Source: Sipunculus nudus | Taxonomy: Eukaryota; Annelida; Sipuncula; Golfingiida; Sipunculidae | Assembly: GCA_026874595.1 (NCBI GenBank) | Contig: CM049309.1 | Span: 9,577,076-9,641,075, forward strand | DNA: 64,000 nucleotides | Direction: 5' to 3' | In this document: positions 36,301-48,356 of the stretch, in pieces | Layout: each line of letters starts with the position of its first letter | How positions within the stretch are numbered: position 1 is the first letter of the stretch | Notes under the pieces: generated by a model | Seen by the model: only the letters and a program-made list of their open reading frames with translations | Database searches by the model: none | Told to the model about the DNA's origin: nothing | Translations under genes and position numbers: made by a program

Positions 36301-39300
36301 TTACTGGACTATCGGCCAATCAGGTGCCATTTTACTTGTTTCTGGCCCACAATGTTTCACTTTAAATGCCACATTTTGTGTGAAGTTATTACTAAAGGAT
36401 AGGAGAACATCTGACAATACTGATACAGTTTATCCCTTTGTGGGTTGCAGGGAACCACTGCACAAGCTCATCTTTTTAGCACTAAAGGCATCAATACTTT
36501 AATCAACATAAATGGCTACTGACCTGTGCACACTTCCTGACTATTTCAAGACTATAACCTACAATAAATATCACACATTGACATCAGCATATACTTTACT
36601 GTAAAATATTGCATTTCAAATGAATCTGTATGAACAACAGCTTAAGCATCTTAACCTTGGATTCACAATATACGAAATTTCTATTGAAGACAAGAGCAGC
36701 GCAAGATTGCATAATATGTCTGTTGTATATCTTGTGACCTCTGACCTTCTTAAATATGCAGACATTTGCAGACAATTGTGTACAGGTGAGTTACTTAAAT
36801 GGTTAAAAGTTCATACTAAATGCCATAAAAATCCATTAAAACTCCCTGTAATAACAGCAATACAATAAAGAAGTCTGGTGACCTCTGACCTCAATAAATA
36901 AGTGTTGATTTTGCTGAAAATTGAAATCTGTTGATAGACTGTTGTTAAATAGTTAAAGTTTATAGTGAGTTTCTTGAAAATCCATTAGATTTTTTGGTAA
37001 GTCATAACAGTGCGATCAAAGTCTAGTGACCAGATTTTGATACAGATTCTAAATAGGGCTGTTCCATATTAGGAATTGTGTAAGTAATCACAGGAGGTGA
37101 CGGTTACAGGCCCAGTCAGTAGTAACCTATGTTAGTTCAAGTACTGAAACAGCATTTATTCCATCAGAGCTGACAATAATCCGCGTTTACCTTTAGTAAT
37201 TAAGGAATCTGTAATTCTCCCTGCAATGATGGCAACTGGAATGCAGATAAGCCATGGAACCACATTGTACACCCATCTCTGCAAGATACAGAAAATAATA
37301 AACAATATTGATAAAAATAACAATAATAAGGCCAAAATAAAAAAAGGTATGGTTCTCAGGCACTTTTTTTTCAGAAATCGATGCAGGCGGGCGCTTTTTT
37401 TATTTTAAATTTGTTGGTATGTTTCGATAAAAATGTCAAATGATAAGGGAAAAGCATGGAAATAACAGTTTTATTTTGCACAGTTTAAGAGCACTACAAA
37501 ACAAAGGAAATTGTATGGTTTTATCTTCTTGAAAGATATGTCGGAGCGGCAGCAGCTCAAAATTGGAAAGTTTTTATTGAAAATCAAAATAAAAATTTTT
37601 GATGCGGGGGTTTAAAATTGATGCGGGCGGTGCCTGAGAACCATACCTTTAATTTTTTTGGGCCTAATGTATAATCATATAAACAGTGTCCCTCTTAATT
37701 CAATTAAAATAATAATAAACCATGGTGACTTTGAAGACACTTCAACTGTTGGACGGACACCTGTATGCGTTATGTACAATGTATATGCAATGTGGGCCTG
37801 CATGCTTGCCATCCCTTCATCAAATGCGATATTGATGCTATATATGCAATGTGTGAAATGCTGGTATGCATGCCTAGCTTAAGACAGACATATTAAAAAT
37901 ACTAATTTTTTATCATTTAAAAAAAAACAAGTTAAGGCAAGCTCCTGACTGCCATAATGATGGCCAAGAAAATAAGCCCTGCAACATCTGTAAGGTCAGT
38001 TACCACCAAGTTTTCCAAATTATCTGTTAGACCAAACAAAATAAATTTATTGTTCAATAAATTGGGAACAAAAAATAAAGTGCGCAAATTCTCTAAAATT
38101 AACTGTGCCATAGTATAAAAAATTGGAATCATAAAAAATGGGAACTGTCAATTGGTAGAACAATACATTTGTTTGTACGGCCTTAGTATACGATGAAAGT
38201 TACTCTGTCTCATACCGCTCTTCCTGGAAAACTTTCTTCAAAGTATGTTGGCATCCATGACAGAAGGACAAAAAAGGCACTGTTCATACAGAAATTTCCT
38301 AACATGATTGCCCTGGAACAGATAAAAGAGTCCGTTAATACTTCATATGTGATCTAGTATAATATAAACTGATTCTCCAAGCATATGTTTATGAACAAAA
38401 AGTGAAGTCAAACCTGCTGTTTACAAACGATACAAAATTGGGACATCCCAGAACTGACACCCAAATTACAAGACTATTTATTTATGTAATCTCATGTTTG
38501 TGAAAATATTTCAGATACCAGTCTTGTGTTCAATATATCTGTGATTTTTTTTTTTTAATTTTTTGTTCGACGTAACCGCCTCCATTTTTTAATGCTACCT
38601 TAATTATCTGTGATCCTGATGCTATGGAAAGGACAAAATCATGGAAGATGTTACAAAACTGTAATGTAATGTTTGCAAACAAATTATTTAGTGTGTTTTA
38701 ACTGTGGTCTGCTGAAGTCCTTTCCAACACAGGGTGCCCATTGAAAATTGGCAATTATTGTGTTTATCACACAATTTGACACTAATGCTTTTGAGATAGC
38801 AAAGGCCTTATATGAGATGTACAAACACCAACATTTATACATTCAACCTTCTGTTTCTTCTGAATCTTTTGGCCAAGTGACATTGCCTCTATCATGGGTT
38901 AGCAGCCTCACTTGACAATTACGTATTTTAGAATATTTATGAAAATCAACAACCAATCAGCACCTTTTAAATGTAGTTGTATGAGCATGTGACCAGTGAC
39001 CTTGGCCTTCATCAGATTAGTTGAGATATGTTTGTTGTAAAAAATAGTTTTATCTCATATATAGATTTTAATGAATTACTAAAATATTTTACAAGGTAAG
39101 ATTTAGGTTTCTTTATAGTTAATTAGGCTTATTCCCCATTCCTTCATTGCAGCTTACTTTTATGGATCTGATCTGTGAGTTTAGGAAAAGATCAACATAT
39201 TTCAATTGGCGCCAAAATATGGTACAGACAATATTGACAAATTCTGAAAACTGCTGATGATTCCTCTCATAACTACTCTGAGGAGACAACTACTGGGAAT

Positions 39301-42300
39301 GACATTTAATACAGACAAATCCTACTCACCAGACTGGAATACTGGTGAACAACAGTTTAAATGGTGTATTCTCTGATACGCTGTAGTCGTCATCTTTGTG
39401 TACTGATACTGTTTTTATTTTTGGTAACAGTACGAAGTAAAGGTAAGCTGCCCACAGGACACTTAAACTTCCTGGAACAAAGAACAGCATCAAATCTCAA
39501 AAATTATTATTATTTTTGCTGTTAAACACAAATGAAGACAGAGCTGGTTGAAGTTATAAATAGAATCCATAAACTGTGTGAGTGACAGTCAGACAAAATC
39601 ATAATGATTTCAGCTTCAATAATGAAATTCAAGGTCTAAGACCAAAAACAAAAGGTTGGGTTCTCAAGCACAGCCCTCATCAATTTTATCCCCCTGCATA
39701 AAAAAAATTTATTTTGATTTTCAAAAGAAATTTACTGATTTGTACTCCAACCTCTGGGATACTTGTTGTTTGGAAGTGATAATGTGAGGTTTTTACTAAA
39801 ATATATGAAAATTTATAATAAAAAGGTAAAAAAAATACCCTCCTTCACTTATTTCTGAAAAATAGGTGCCTGAGAACCAAACATTTTTTTTATTGGCCTA
39901 ATCATGGATAGCTTCTTACAAAGTTGGAACATTATATTATGCATCATAATAACATGAAATTTCAGGGCATTTTTAGAGGTATTTCCTTAAACATCTTAAC
40001 ATGTATGCACGTTTTTACAAAACTTCACAAAAGAAATGAAATTTACAAAGCTTCTTGCAATTTTCTGAAGAAATGTTTAAAATGAATTCTTTAAAATTTA
40101 CATGATGACAGAGATACAGGCTTAAAATAAATAAATTACTCTGCACTAAACCTAAAATACCACATGAACACTGTTAGATGTGTATGTACACTTACCAAAT
40201 ATAAAGAAAGGATATGGCCAACCAAGGTAACCAAGCAGAAGAGATCCAATACTCCCTGAGATTATACTCCTGAAACAAGATAATGTTTTAAAGGGTAAGA
40301 GCACAGTTTCTATTCATATACTGCTTAAAATGACAGGACTTATTTTAAGCCTGACTGCAAGACGCATATACAATGCACACATAATTCAATTATTCTTAAG
40401 ATGATGGCATCAAAATTCAAACTAGGTGATTCATAAATTACAACAGCTTCCAATTATTCATAATCATACATGCATATACACTAATTGATTGACACAGGGT
40501 TGACATTTTTATCATCTCTAGCCAAGTGAGCTGTGTAATGCATAGGTTCAGTGCTCAAAGCCTTTGCCAGCTAAATGCTGAATTTCCAGGCATTCAAAGA
40601 AGAATTTGCTAATTCAAGGATATTCCAGGAAGCAATCAAAATTCTGGGGCTTTCTATGAATTTCAGGAGACACAGGAATCCAAGATGAAACAAAAAAGGT
40701 GCCAGATGTCTTTCAATAGGTTCCCATGATGATGATATGATGTCATGTCAGCCACACTGCATTATAGCCAACTGTGCACCTACCTTTTCTATAGGATTTA
40801 TGTGATTTCTGTGACCGAAGATGACTGGTTGCATACATGCAACATTGAACAGACACAAGTTACAAAATGCCATTTGTAAAACTCTTGTTTGTCTGGCTTG
40901 CCAACAGATGTATAGTTTAATGTGTTATTTTTGGGGACCCCCCCTTAAGTTATAAACACATTGATATTAACAAAACAAACAGCCTGTATGCGATGGGATC
41001 AACGTTTTCTGACCTATTTTTATCCGATCAAGGTTCAAGGGATTTTATTTAATTAACATATTCCAGATATTGGAATAAGTCTCTTTATATATACCATGAG
41101 AGATGAACACAGAATCAAATAGAATGGCTTTGTTTTTGAAGAAAATACATAATTATTTTCTCGGGACATTTCTAGAGACACTTACCCAAACTGGCAACCC
41201 GCTGCAGTTGAAGCAAAGCTGAAAGCTCGGTCTTTTTCTGGAACTCGTTGGCTCAGGATACTGCTCAGGCAGGGAACATGGACACCTTGGCAAATGTAAA
41301 ATAACAGGTTAACAAACTACTTGTATTTACTGAAATCTGTATACTGATATATTTTAAATTTATCAGGCACAAAGAAAACACCTGCCACACTGCTACTTCA
41401 AACAGTAAGTCAAACATTTTAATGGAAATACAATATCAAATGAGATATATTTTTTGTATAAAACTGTCCTTAAATCTTTCTATACCATGTTGGAAAATTG
41501 AGATTTAAACAAAAATTAACATATATTAAAACCTCATAGGAGCAAATGAGTGCCATTATTTCTTAAGGTACCATACATTATTTGTGACGTTGTATATTAT
41601 TTTCACATATTTATATCCCAGCATTGTATTCTATTGAAAGCTCTCACATCAAAAGTGATATAATTTAAATGAAAAATTAAGTATTTTTTGCCTATGTGAA
41701 AGGGTATGCATCCATCGCTATTCATGTGTTTGTTAAATTTCAAATTCATGAGTCACTTATTTGGCCCATATTCCTAGGTTCATTCATGCATTAGTGACTG
41801 TACATTTGTGAATATTTTTTTTATGACTTTTCTTAATCCAGATTATGTGTGGGATCTACACCAAAATCAAATTTATACTTCATTGGCCTATTCCTGTGGT
41901 GCCCTGAAAGTTTCAAGAGATTGTGTTCATGATTTCACAAATGAACATTCATACACAAAAGAACACACGAACAGAGATGAAAACATACATGTGGACATGT
42001 TAAATGGAATGTCTTTGGGATTTAATGGACTCACATGACACTGACCTTGACAACAACCAACAACAACCCTTGAAATAACAGTGACCCCAAGAGCTATTGA
42101 AGAATTGCTGAAGAAACGGATCAGGAGTGGTGTTATTAATGATATGGATCCCCACAACAGTGAAGCTACTGCCATGACAATTTCTCCTCCCATCCTGTCG
42201 CTAAGGTAACCTCCAATGCACTGTGTCATTGCATAGCCCCAAAAGAAGCCAGACAGTGCTGCCCCCTGCAGAAAAGAAAGCAATTTAATATTTACTTGCA

Positions 42301-43799
42301 TCTGTATACAAGTGGTTAAAACTATAATTAAGTAAGTTTCACATGGCGTTTTCAGTGTATGTGAGTTAAAGTATTGATAATTCAAATCAATATCAAATAA
42401 ATCTGAAAAGAATTCAAGTCTTAATTACTTCATTTGCTATTTTATTGTTAAACAGTTTAAAGGTGCCCATTCACCTACCTTTTGAAAAAGAATTTATGTG
42501 ATTTCTGGCTTCCTCTGTGTATATATGAATGACCTTAGGATAATTTTGCTTGAGAAAAGTTCTTATTAAAAACACATTGACATAAACATAACAAACAGCC
42601 TTTGTGCGGTGATATCCATGTTTTCTGGCCTATTTTTTTTTATAAAAACTCCAACGGATTACCTTAAGTTTATAAAGGTCAGACTGGTGATTTGGCCCCT
42701 TTGAAGAAGAATCATCTACATTTTGGGTCTCTTAAAAACTTACTTTAAAATCTAACAAAAAGTGCATTGGTATGCATTTTCCATTCAGTTCATGTGCCAG
42801 TTTGGCCCCTTCCTGACAGCCTTATGTCTAGGGTGTCACCCTGGGCCAGCCAACCCTTGTTTAATCACACTGGTATGCCACTGATTCCTCCTGGAGAGAC
42901 TGATCTTGCTTATCCCACAGCCTGTAATCCCCAGTAACATAAACACTCATATCCCTGGCTAAGCTGGGCATACCTGATAACAGAAAGCCTTGCTCTCTAT
43001 AAATATCCACACTCACTAGTATTTTAGACTTGGGGTAAATGTCAGCTGAAATCTGTCATTTATAAGATTTGAAACCCACATCTCCCAGGGTACTGGCTCA
43101 GTAGGCAGACATTTATTTTGCTAGTTGTGTGCTTATTAATCGAGGAATGGTTACTGGTCGCTTTCTTTCGTAATTGATTTAACTGGCTGCATCTTTGTAT
43201 AACTGACCATATATGATTATGTATGCATATATGATTATGTATGCATATGCCAATAAGTCCTATTAATGGGTATTATTTGACCAACATTAAAACCAAAACT
43301 GTAGCAGCAGATAAGCAAAAACCCTGCTGTTACACTAATTTTTTTCAGAGTAAACCATGGTGTGGCCATAAACCTGTATGTTCTGTTATAACAGTCACTT
43401 TAAAATTGTCTGTCCGCTGTTGTTACTATATACAAATCAAAAGGCACCTAACCACATGTATGATTACTATGATCATATAATTTATGCAGTCTTACAATGT
43501 GTACCAACTTATATTAGAGTATTTCACTGTAATATAGTGAATACTTAAAATAATCGATGAATAACCGATCATTGGTCATTATTTTCTTTCAGTCATGGAA
43601 CATGATTCAAAAACAAATTTTTACCTTTAGTAAACGCTTGACCACAGGTGCAGATAACATTTTATCACTTACTGATTGTGTCTTGTCCCACTGCATCTCC
43701 TTGCTGACAGCCACTGAACACAGAGGCATGGCAGATCTGGTAGCGTACAGCCCAGTACAGCCAAGGAACAGCATCACCAGCCATCGTGGCCTCTCTGAC
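33212..43799 (-). CDS. SLC17A9: SLC17A9-like vesicular anion/nucleotide transporter
   Basis: Ten exons join in frame: 43673-43799, 42046-42265, 41186-41285, 40196-40269, 39330-39471, 38216-38312, 37191-37278, 36524-36558, 35535-35706, 33212-33381 (1225 nt). All introns are GT-AG U2 type. The product is a major-facilitator protein closest in my reading to vertebrate SLC17A9 (VNUT), which loads ATP into secretory vesicles using membrane potential. Supporting motifs in order: ARSAMP-like YATRSAMPLC, SGFFWGYAMTQ, GGYLSDRMGG (MFS motif A), the TM4 Arg in SRVVVG, RAFSFAST, FVLLSWMPTYFEE, YNVVPWL, NPQDIAPKYAGFVFG, GMMNTAGAIPGFAGVY and LEATNSW. The C terminus ends TTKRIV-stop. With the candidate first exon at 48357-48423 the protein is about 428 residues against about 436 in human. 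ATP as substrate is inferred from the family; SLC17 paralogues move other anions. Confidence 0.9.
33535..35150 (+). mobile_element. TTAA-flanked MITE, copy 3, split by a family A element
   Basis: The left half (33535-33909) and right half (35067-35150) align with copy 1 and are flanked by TTAA at 33531-33534 and 35151-35154. The 1157 bp between them is the nested Helentron-like element. It lies in the last intron of the SLC17A9-like gene. Confidence 0.72.
33910..35066 (-). mobile_element. Helitron/Helentron-like element, family A copy 3 (nested)
   Basis: Minus orientation. The 3' end is CTAGAATACGGGTAGTCGAC at the left edge with the hairpin GTAGTCG-ACAAG-CGACTAC; the 5' end is GGCGGATACAA at the right edge. 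Removing it restores the TTAA MITE target, so both ends are exact. It has four aggtggcgccacc palindromes at about 34041, 34337, 34486 and 34617. Confidence 0.8.
35535..35706 (-). CDS. SLC17A9: SLC17A9-like exon: TM9-TM10
   Basis: Acceptor gattgttgtgcag-type (tgtgcag), donor TTTGTTTG|gtaagt, 172 nt. It encodes TVSYLGIACCLVLISMLG, a second hydrophobic run, and the family signature NPQDIAPKYAGFVFG. Confidence 0.94.
35809..35984. mobile_element. Short TA-flanked MITE
   Basis: A 176-bp element begins CAGTGGCATCCCAC and ends inverted CAGTGGAACTGCC, with TA on both sides (35807-35808, 35985-35986). It lies in a transporter intron 100 bp from the exon at 35535-35706. Confidence 0.65.
36524..36558 (-). 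CDS. SLC17A9: SLC17A9-like 35-nt microexon
   Basis: Acceptor tttattgtag and donor GCACAG|gtcagt enclose 35 nt reading (G)YSLEIVRKCAQ, which lines up with the GYRAITVRKLMQ segment of human SLC17A9. The phases of the flanking exons require exactly this piece. Confidence 0.88.
37191..37278 (-). CDS. SLC17A9: SLC17A9-like exon: TM8
   Basis: Acceptor tgtatcttgcag, donor ACTAAAG|gtaaac, 88 nt, reading RWVYNVVPWLICIPVAIIAG and ending RITDSLITK. The YNVVPWL motif is diagnostic of the family. Confidence 0.93.
37329..37667 (+). mobile_element. TIR MITE family D, copy 1
   Basis: The ends are AGGCC, A-rich, GGTATGGTTCTCAGGCAC and its inverted copy, perfect over the 18-bp GGTATGG part. GC-rich gcgggcgc blocks lie just inside both ends. 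It is located in an intron of the SLC17A9-like gene. Confidence 0.8.
38216..38312 (-). CDS. SLC17A9: SLC17A9-like exon: TM7
   Basis: Acceptor atctgttccag, donor AGAGCG|gtatga, 97 nt. It encodes AIMLGNFCMNSAFFVLLSW then MPTYFEESFPG, a strongly conserved SLC17 segment. Confidence 0.93.
39330..39471 (-). CDS. SLC17A9: SLC17A9-like exon: TM6 end and central cytosolic loop
   Basis: Acceptor ctttgttccag, donor CAGTCTG|gtgagt, 142 nt. It begins GSLSVLWAAYLYFVLLPK and then gives the hydrophilic central loop, ending FKLLFTSIPVW, which corresponds to the RKPAVW block of human SLC17A9. Confidence 0.9.
39633..39902 (-). mobile_element. TIR MITE family D, copy 2 (degraded)
   Basis: Diverged ends GGTTGGGTTCTCAAGCAC and inverted GTTTGGTTCTCAGGCAC, interior matching copy 1 in the opposite orientation. 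Same host gene as copy 1, one intron upstream in transcription. Confidence 0.7.
40196..40269 (-). CDS. SLC17A9: SLC17A9-like exon: TM5-TM6
   Basis: Acceptor cttgtttcag, donor ATATTTG|gtaagt, 74 nt, reading SIISGSIGSLLLGYLGWPYP, then FFIFG. The Gly-Trp in the middle is a family landmark. Confidence 0.9.
40785..41040 (-). mobile_element. TTAA-MITE relative, degraded
   Basis: Shares, in reverse, the blocks aaatgccatttgtaaaac, tttataaacacattgat and gcctgtatgcgatg with the 26.8-kb MITE. The ends are not clean. Confidence 0.5.
41186..41285 (-). CDS. SLC17A9: SLC17A9-like exon: TM4-TM5 loop
   Basis: Acceptor catttgccaag, donor TTTGG|gtaagt, 100 nt. It encodes GVHVPCLSSILSQRVPEKDRAFSF and ends AAGCQFG, matching the SLC17 block that follows TM4. 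Confidence 0.93.
42046..42265 (-). CDS. SLC17A9: SLC17A9-like exon: TM2 to TM4
   Basis: Acceptor ttttctgcag, donor TGTCAAG|gtcagt, 220 nt. It encodes SGFFWGYAMTQ, the MFS motif A loop GGYLSDRMGG, a hydrophobic third segment and SRVVVGCCQG. The TM4 Arg in the SR(V/I) motif is essential for anion transport in characterised SLC17 members. Confidence 0.93.
42461..42700 (-). mobile_element. TTAA-flanked MITE, short copy
   Basis: Left end AGGTGCCCATTCACC preceded by TTAA, right end inverted AGGGGCCAAATCACC followed by TTGA. Internally deleted relative to the 26.8-kb copy. It lies in the intron upstream of the TM2-TM4 exon. Confidence 0.65.
43673..43799 (-). CDS. SLC17A9: SLC17A9-like exon: TM1
   Basis: Acceptor taatctgacag, donor CAATCA|gtaagt, ends in phase 0. 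It encodes WLVMLFLGCTGLYATRS, the first membrane segment with the Arg-Ser that follows it in SLC17 proteins, then MPLCSVAVSKEMQWDKTQS. A second AG five bases further in (exon from 43794) may be the one used with the candidate first exon. Confidence 0.88.
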
Positions 43800-44148
43800 C
43801 TGTCAGATTAACAACGCCTCAAGTCAACATCCCTGAATCTCTGAATATAATCAATAAATGGCGTCCCTGCATTTACAAAATGTTTACTTGTGATAGTCAT
43901 GATAATTAACCAAAATATATCTTTACAAGATAATACAGTTAACTGCTGCAAACCTTATAATAAGCTCCTTGGAGAAATTTTATAAAATTTAAAAAAAATA
44001 TTCATATGACATATACGATACATCATTCAACACAAAGAGATTAAATTTTATGGTTTATAAGTAAAATTGAAACAAATTGATGTGGAGGTTAAGAATCAGA
44101 AACATTTAAATTGAAGTGTTGCAATTCAATTATTTGTAGCCTACTTAG

Positions 44149-44172
44149 TAAGCCTCCCAGTGAGGCTTACGA
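44149..44172. repeat. Short perfect hairpin
   Basis: GTAAGCCTC-CCAGT-GAGGCTTAC: 9-bp stem, 5-nt loop. It may be the remnant end of an old repeat; no CTAG follows. Confidence 0.7.
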
Positions 44173-46483
44173 GCACTCTATTGGATTTTTAGATTAATCA
44201 GATAATAAGCTTTAAATAAACAAAAGTGGGTCTTTACTGGGTGTGTGAACCATTTCTCATAAGTGAAAACGAGAACATTTGCAGGTGGCTACTAGCCCCG
44301 GATGCTTGGAGCCATTGTTTTGCTTGCACTTTCTGTTTTATTCACTAGATGGCACTATTTTAGGGACCAGGCAGTAAATCTTATGCTTGGAATTAAGTTG
44401 GATTTCCGTGATGAATGAGCCTGAAACCTAACAGCCAATCAGAAGAAGGAATTTGAAACTGGCTTCTCCCCGAGTCCTTGACCCCAAAGCAATATGTCAT
44501 GTTTGGTTAGAAACCAGTGAGCATAGCTTCTTAACTTTGCACCTGGATCATATGTTTCATTTTCTTATTTGAACAATGAAACAAGTAAGGAGACGTAGTT
44601 AAGGGTATGTTTGATAGATTATGTTTGGTAATTTGGCCAAAGGAGGGACATTTAGTAATATCAGACAGGGCACCACAAGAATGCATGCAGTGCTCTTGGT
44701 CTCTGTATTATAGAGACGGACACTCTGTCTAAATTATTTGAAGCCTTGTAATGTAAACGCACCTTGAAATTATTACTACAATCAGAACAAAAAATAAATT
44801 TTTCCAGCTTTCTTGATATCGGGTTTTATATGAACGTCTGCTTTTATACAATATGTATACAGACATTAGTACTTAATAATATGTTAAAGTAACACTAACA
44901 CTGTTACAATTTGTAAGTTACAGTGAGTATGATAATATTTTATTATGTTGTTGTATTTGAATGCTACAATAGCAATATTACATGACAAAAAGTTTTAATT
45001 TAATGTTCAAAGGATACGTTTTAACATCTTGCTATATTTCATGAATAAATAAAAGTCCTACTTTGTCCATGTTACCATTCTTTCCATGTTTTCCTCAAGG
45101 CATCCTGCTAAATTAAATCTGTTTTCAGCTGCCCACCGTGCGCTGTCACTTCTCTCAGCCTGGCATTGCTTGCTGATGCGTGGCTACCGTCCTGCTGTGC
45201 CTGGGGAAACTTATACTTAACAGGTTCTATATTTCGGCTCTAAAAGTGCTGGAGATTAAATTACAATAATAGTTTGAGACTTTTTTATTCGGATTTAGGT
45301 GCCTGATGACGTTTGACAGTATTATTATTAGCCCTACACATATGTAACTTACCTTCAAACTTAATATATATAGAACTTTTATTGAAATTTAAATATATCT
45401 TTAAGTTAAACGATAATAAAATATGAATATTAAAAGAAATATTTTTTTATATTCTTCTTTAAAAAAATTATGGTTATATTATACATCAGTAAATGAAGAT
45501 TTGGTAGGAACCATGATTGATTTTTTTGCTCAGCTGACTATAAGTCATCTGATATATAGTCGTAGTCCTTTGTCCGTCGTCCGTCCGTTAACAGGACACG
45601 CTTTGAAACCGTTGGACCTCCGAATCCAACATTTTGCATACAGTTAGATGCCCCCAAAATCTCCTACCATACAGAAAATTGTGTCACTAGGACTTAGTTC
45701 CCTCGAGATATTAAGGAAAAACCTCCGTTTCCATGACATAAAAAAGCTATTTTTACACTTCAAGGCTACCTAATATAAAAACTACTGATCTGTTTTTGAT
45801 CATATTTTGTTTTCATATTCTTCCATACATTTTCTGTGAACATACCAAAATTAGGTCAGTATTACGTATTGTTTATAAGTATTAATAAAAGATCAATATC
45901 TTAAATTTTGTCCAACCTTGGCAACGGCAAGTTTTTTCCCCTGTAAACACTGTTGATTTAATTTTCACAGTAGTTATACATAAAGATTTAATCCTTTAAA
46001 ATCTTTAAAATTCTTCCATAAATTTTCTATGAAATACCAAAAATTAGGTTAGTATTACGTATTGTTTTGAAGTTATGACCCCAAAAATAATGCAATTTTT
46101 TTTAAAAATCATAAAATATAGTTACTCACTTAACACGAGAATCGCTGAAGCTTGAGACTTTTTTTCAGGGATTTGACATTATTTAATCAAGATGCAATTG
46201 TTTACCCAAAATTAGATCTGAATTTTGCAAAATTTCAAGTCATTAGCATAAATGAAAGATCAATACCTTAAATTTTGACCAACTTTGGCAACGGCACGTT
46301 TTTCTTCCACAAAGCGCTGTTGATTTAATTTTCACCGCATATATACATAAGGATTTAGTCCTTAAAAATTTAATATTTCAAAGGAATTGATTGAAAAGAG
46401 TAGCTTTTATTCAAGTTTATATATATCATGTCAAATGTTGTTTACATCTTGCCCACCTAGTAGTACAGCCTACTCATGTGCCA

Positions 46484-46898
46484 CGGCTTCTGTGGCTCAG
46501 GGGTAGAGCGCGCAGGACTCAAAGCCGGGAGATCGTGAGTTCGAATCTCAGTCGAGGCGATGAGATTTGTCACGGTCGGCCCCCACCCAGGGTGAGCGAT
46601 CTGCAGGGTTAATGGGGGGACTGTGGGAGACTGTACAAAACAGTCGTGTTTCACTCACAAACGAGTGTGCCTTTCGGGGGTTCCTCGGTGTAATGACCCA
46701 GCAATGGGGATGAGATACACCCAGGACCTGCAGGATTGACTCATCGAGCCTGGTTGACGCCAGAAAATCGTGTTTAAACCCCTGTCACGTAGTCCGAAAC
46801 CGGAGGAGAATTCTGCAGATGTACATAATCAGTTAAGCAAGCATTAAAAAAATGGAGGCGCGCGGTTACCTCCTCAAAAAAAAAAAAAAAAAAAAAAC
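46484..46898 (+). mobile_element. tRNA-headed SINE, well preserved, with poly(A) tail
   Basis: The head contains TGGCTCAGGGGTAGAGC (A box) and GAGTTCGAATCTC (B box) about 34 bp apart, the internal Pol III promoter of a tRNA. A body of about 320 bp ends in ggttacctcctc and a pure A run. The acceptor stem does not pair, so it is not a functional tRNA gene. Confidence 0.85.
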
Positions 46899-48356
46899 AA
46901 CAAAAAAACATGTGTTATGTAACCCACTCCAGGCAGCTTGCCTTGGCTCAGCTTTAATTGCCACTACTAGCAGACTTCCCCTCTGCGCGGGCGCTGCACT
47001 CCCCTCCCCCAGATGGTGCATAAACTAGATGAATATAATAATTTTCTGTATATGATTCATTCTTATTCTATGCTACATTTTAGATTTTGTATTCTTCCAC
47101 CAGGGTTACAATGATTAAAGTGCACATTTAATTGTCCACAAAGTGTTGTATTGCTATGAAAGTGTGGATGTTCATCAGATAAGGAATTCCTTATTTCAGA
47201 GGAGTAAAAACTTCACCAGGTGTGAAATTGTATATTAATTCCATAAACTATAGCTGAGATAGTAATAAGCATAATGATTATTGTTTGTCCCTCATTAAAA
47301 CCAACAGTTTATTTACTTTATTTGAAAAGATATATTTATTTTATAAAATTTACTGAATCTTTTATTTCGGTGAATAAAATTAAGCATGTACTGAAAACTC
47401 CAATGTACAAAACTTTTAATAGTGATTCAAGGAATAATCTTGAAGATTCCATGTTGTGGTATTGTTTTCTTTTAAATTCAGTTTAAACATTTGCGCTTTA
47501 AAAATAATAAAATATATGTGTATGCATAATACGACCTGATGTGAGCTAAAATAATGATTGCAACTTACAATTCTGATAATTAACTTATATTTTCAGATTT
47601 GTTTTATTACAAATTTTAAAAACTTGTAAATAAAAAAACTATTAATGGAAAAAGTAGATATGCTAAAAAATAGGGTTTAATATAAACTTAAATGCATTAT
47701 AACCTTGAAAAGGAAATGAAGGTATCAGTCCATTAATTCTGTCCTCTTGCCTGTCCATCTGTAAATTTTTCATATGCATCACAGTAGCTGAAAACGTTTA
47801 CTTTTTTCTTTAAGACAGTCTTTTCAGAGTATTAATTTTGTAATCATATATTTAGAACTTTACTATAACCAAGTAGGAGGGCCGTTTTCCTTTAAGCTTC
47901 TCATATGCTTATAAATATGAAAAACATTACAATAGAATATTTTGCATAATTTGCATTTGCAAAAATTTCAAACTTCCGCTGAGCGCCGTGACCCATGACA
48001 CCTTGTCTCATATCCAAACCCCATCAAACGGTCCATTTAATTCCGAATATCATTAAACCCGTTCCCGGTGCATGTGTTCTTGTTCAGACGGTGTGTGGAC
48101 ATTGTGTTTTGTGTACATACATGGTTCGTTGTATTTGATTGGTAGTTTGAGAGTTCGGCCGGAACACGCGCAGACTTGTTCATTATTCATGAAATAGACG
48201 CAAAGTTACCCGCTGAATCTAGGGCTCTGTAGGCGTAGCTGCCAGGGGCTTTATAGTATAAAAGGTGTGGTCACTGAACATTCTGGTTTTTTGAACTCCT
48301 GATTAAATACCACTAATAGAGCTATGAAGATAAGTATGCGTACAAAATGTATAGAC

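Larger units (their letters stand above)
43800..48356. other. Probable first intron of the SLC17A9-like gene
   Basis: If exon 1 is at 48357-48423 this is a 4.5-kb intron. It holds a 9-bp-stem hairpin at 44149-44172, a diffuse repeat with gtccgtcgtccgtccgttaac at about 45570-45600, and the SINE at 46484-46898. A rival minus-strand exon candidate ends at 45137 (reading CAG GCA CAG CAG ... GCG CAC G before gtgggc) but lacks a start codon and a good acceptor. Confidence 0.5.

Noticed and set aside
45137-45222. Alternative first or second exon of the SLC17A9-like gene
   Set aside because: The frame is open and the donor phase fits, but there is no ATG and no good acceptor; kept only as a rival to the 48.4-kb exon.
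46486-46560. Functional tRNA gene
   Set aside because: A and B boxes are present but acceptor-stem ends do not pair and a SINE body with poly(A) follows.
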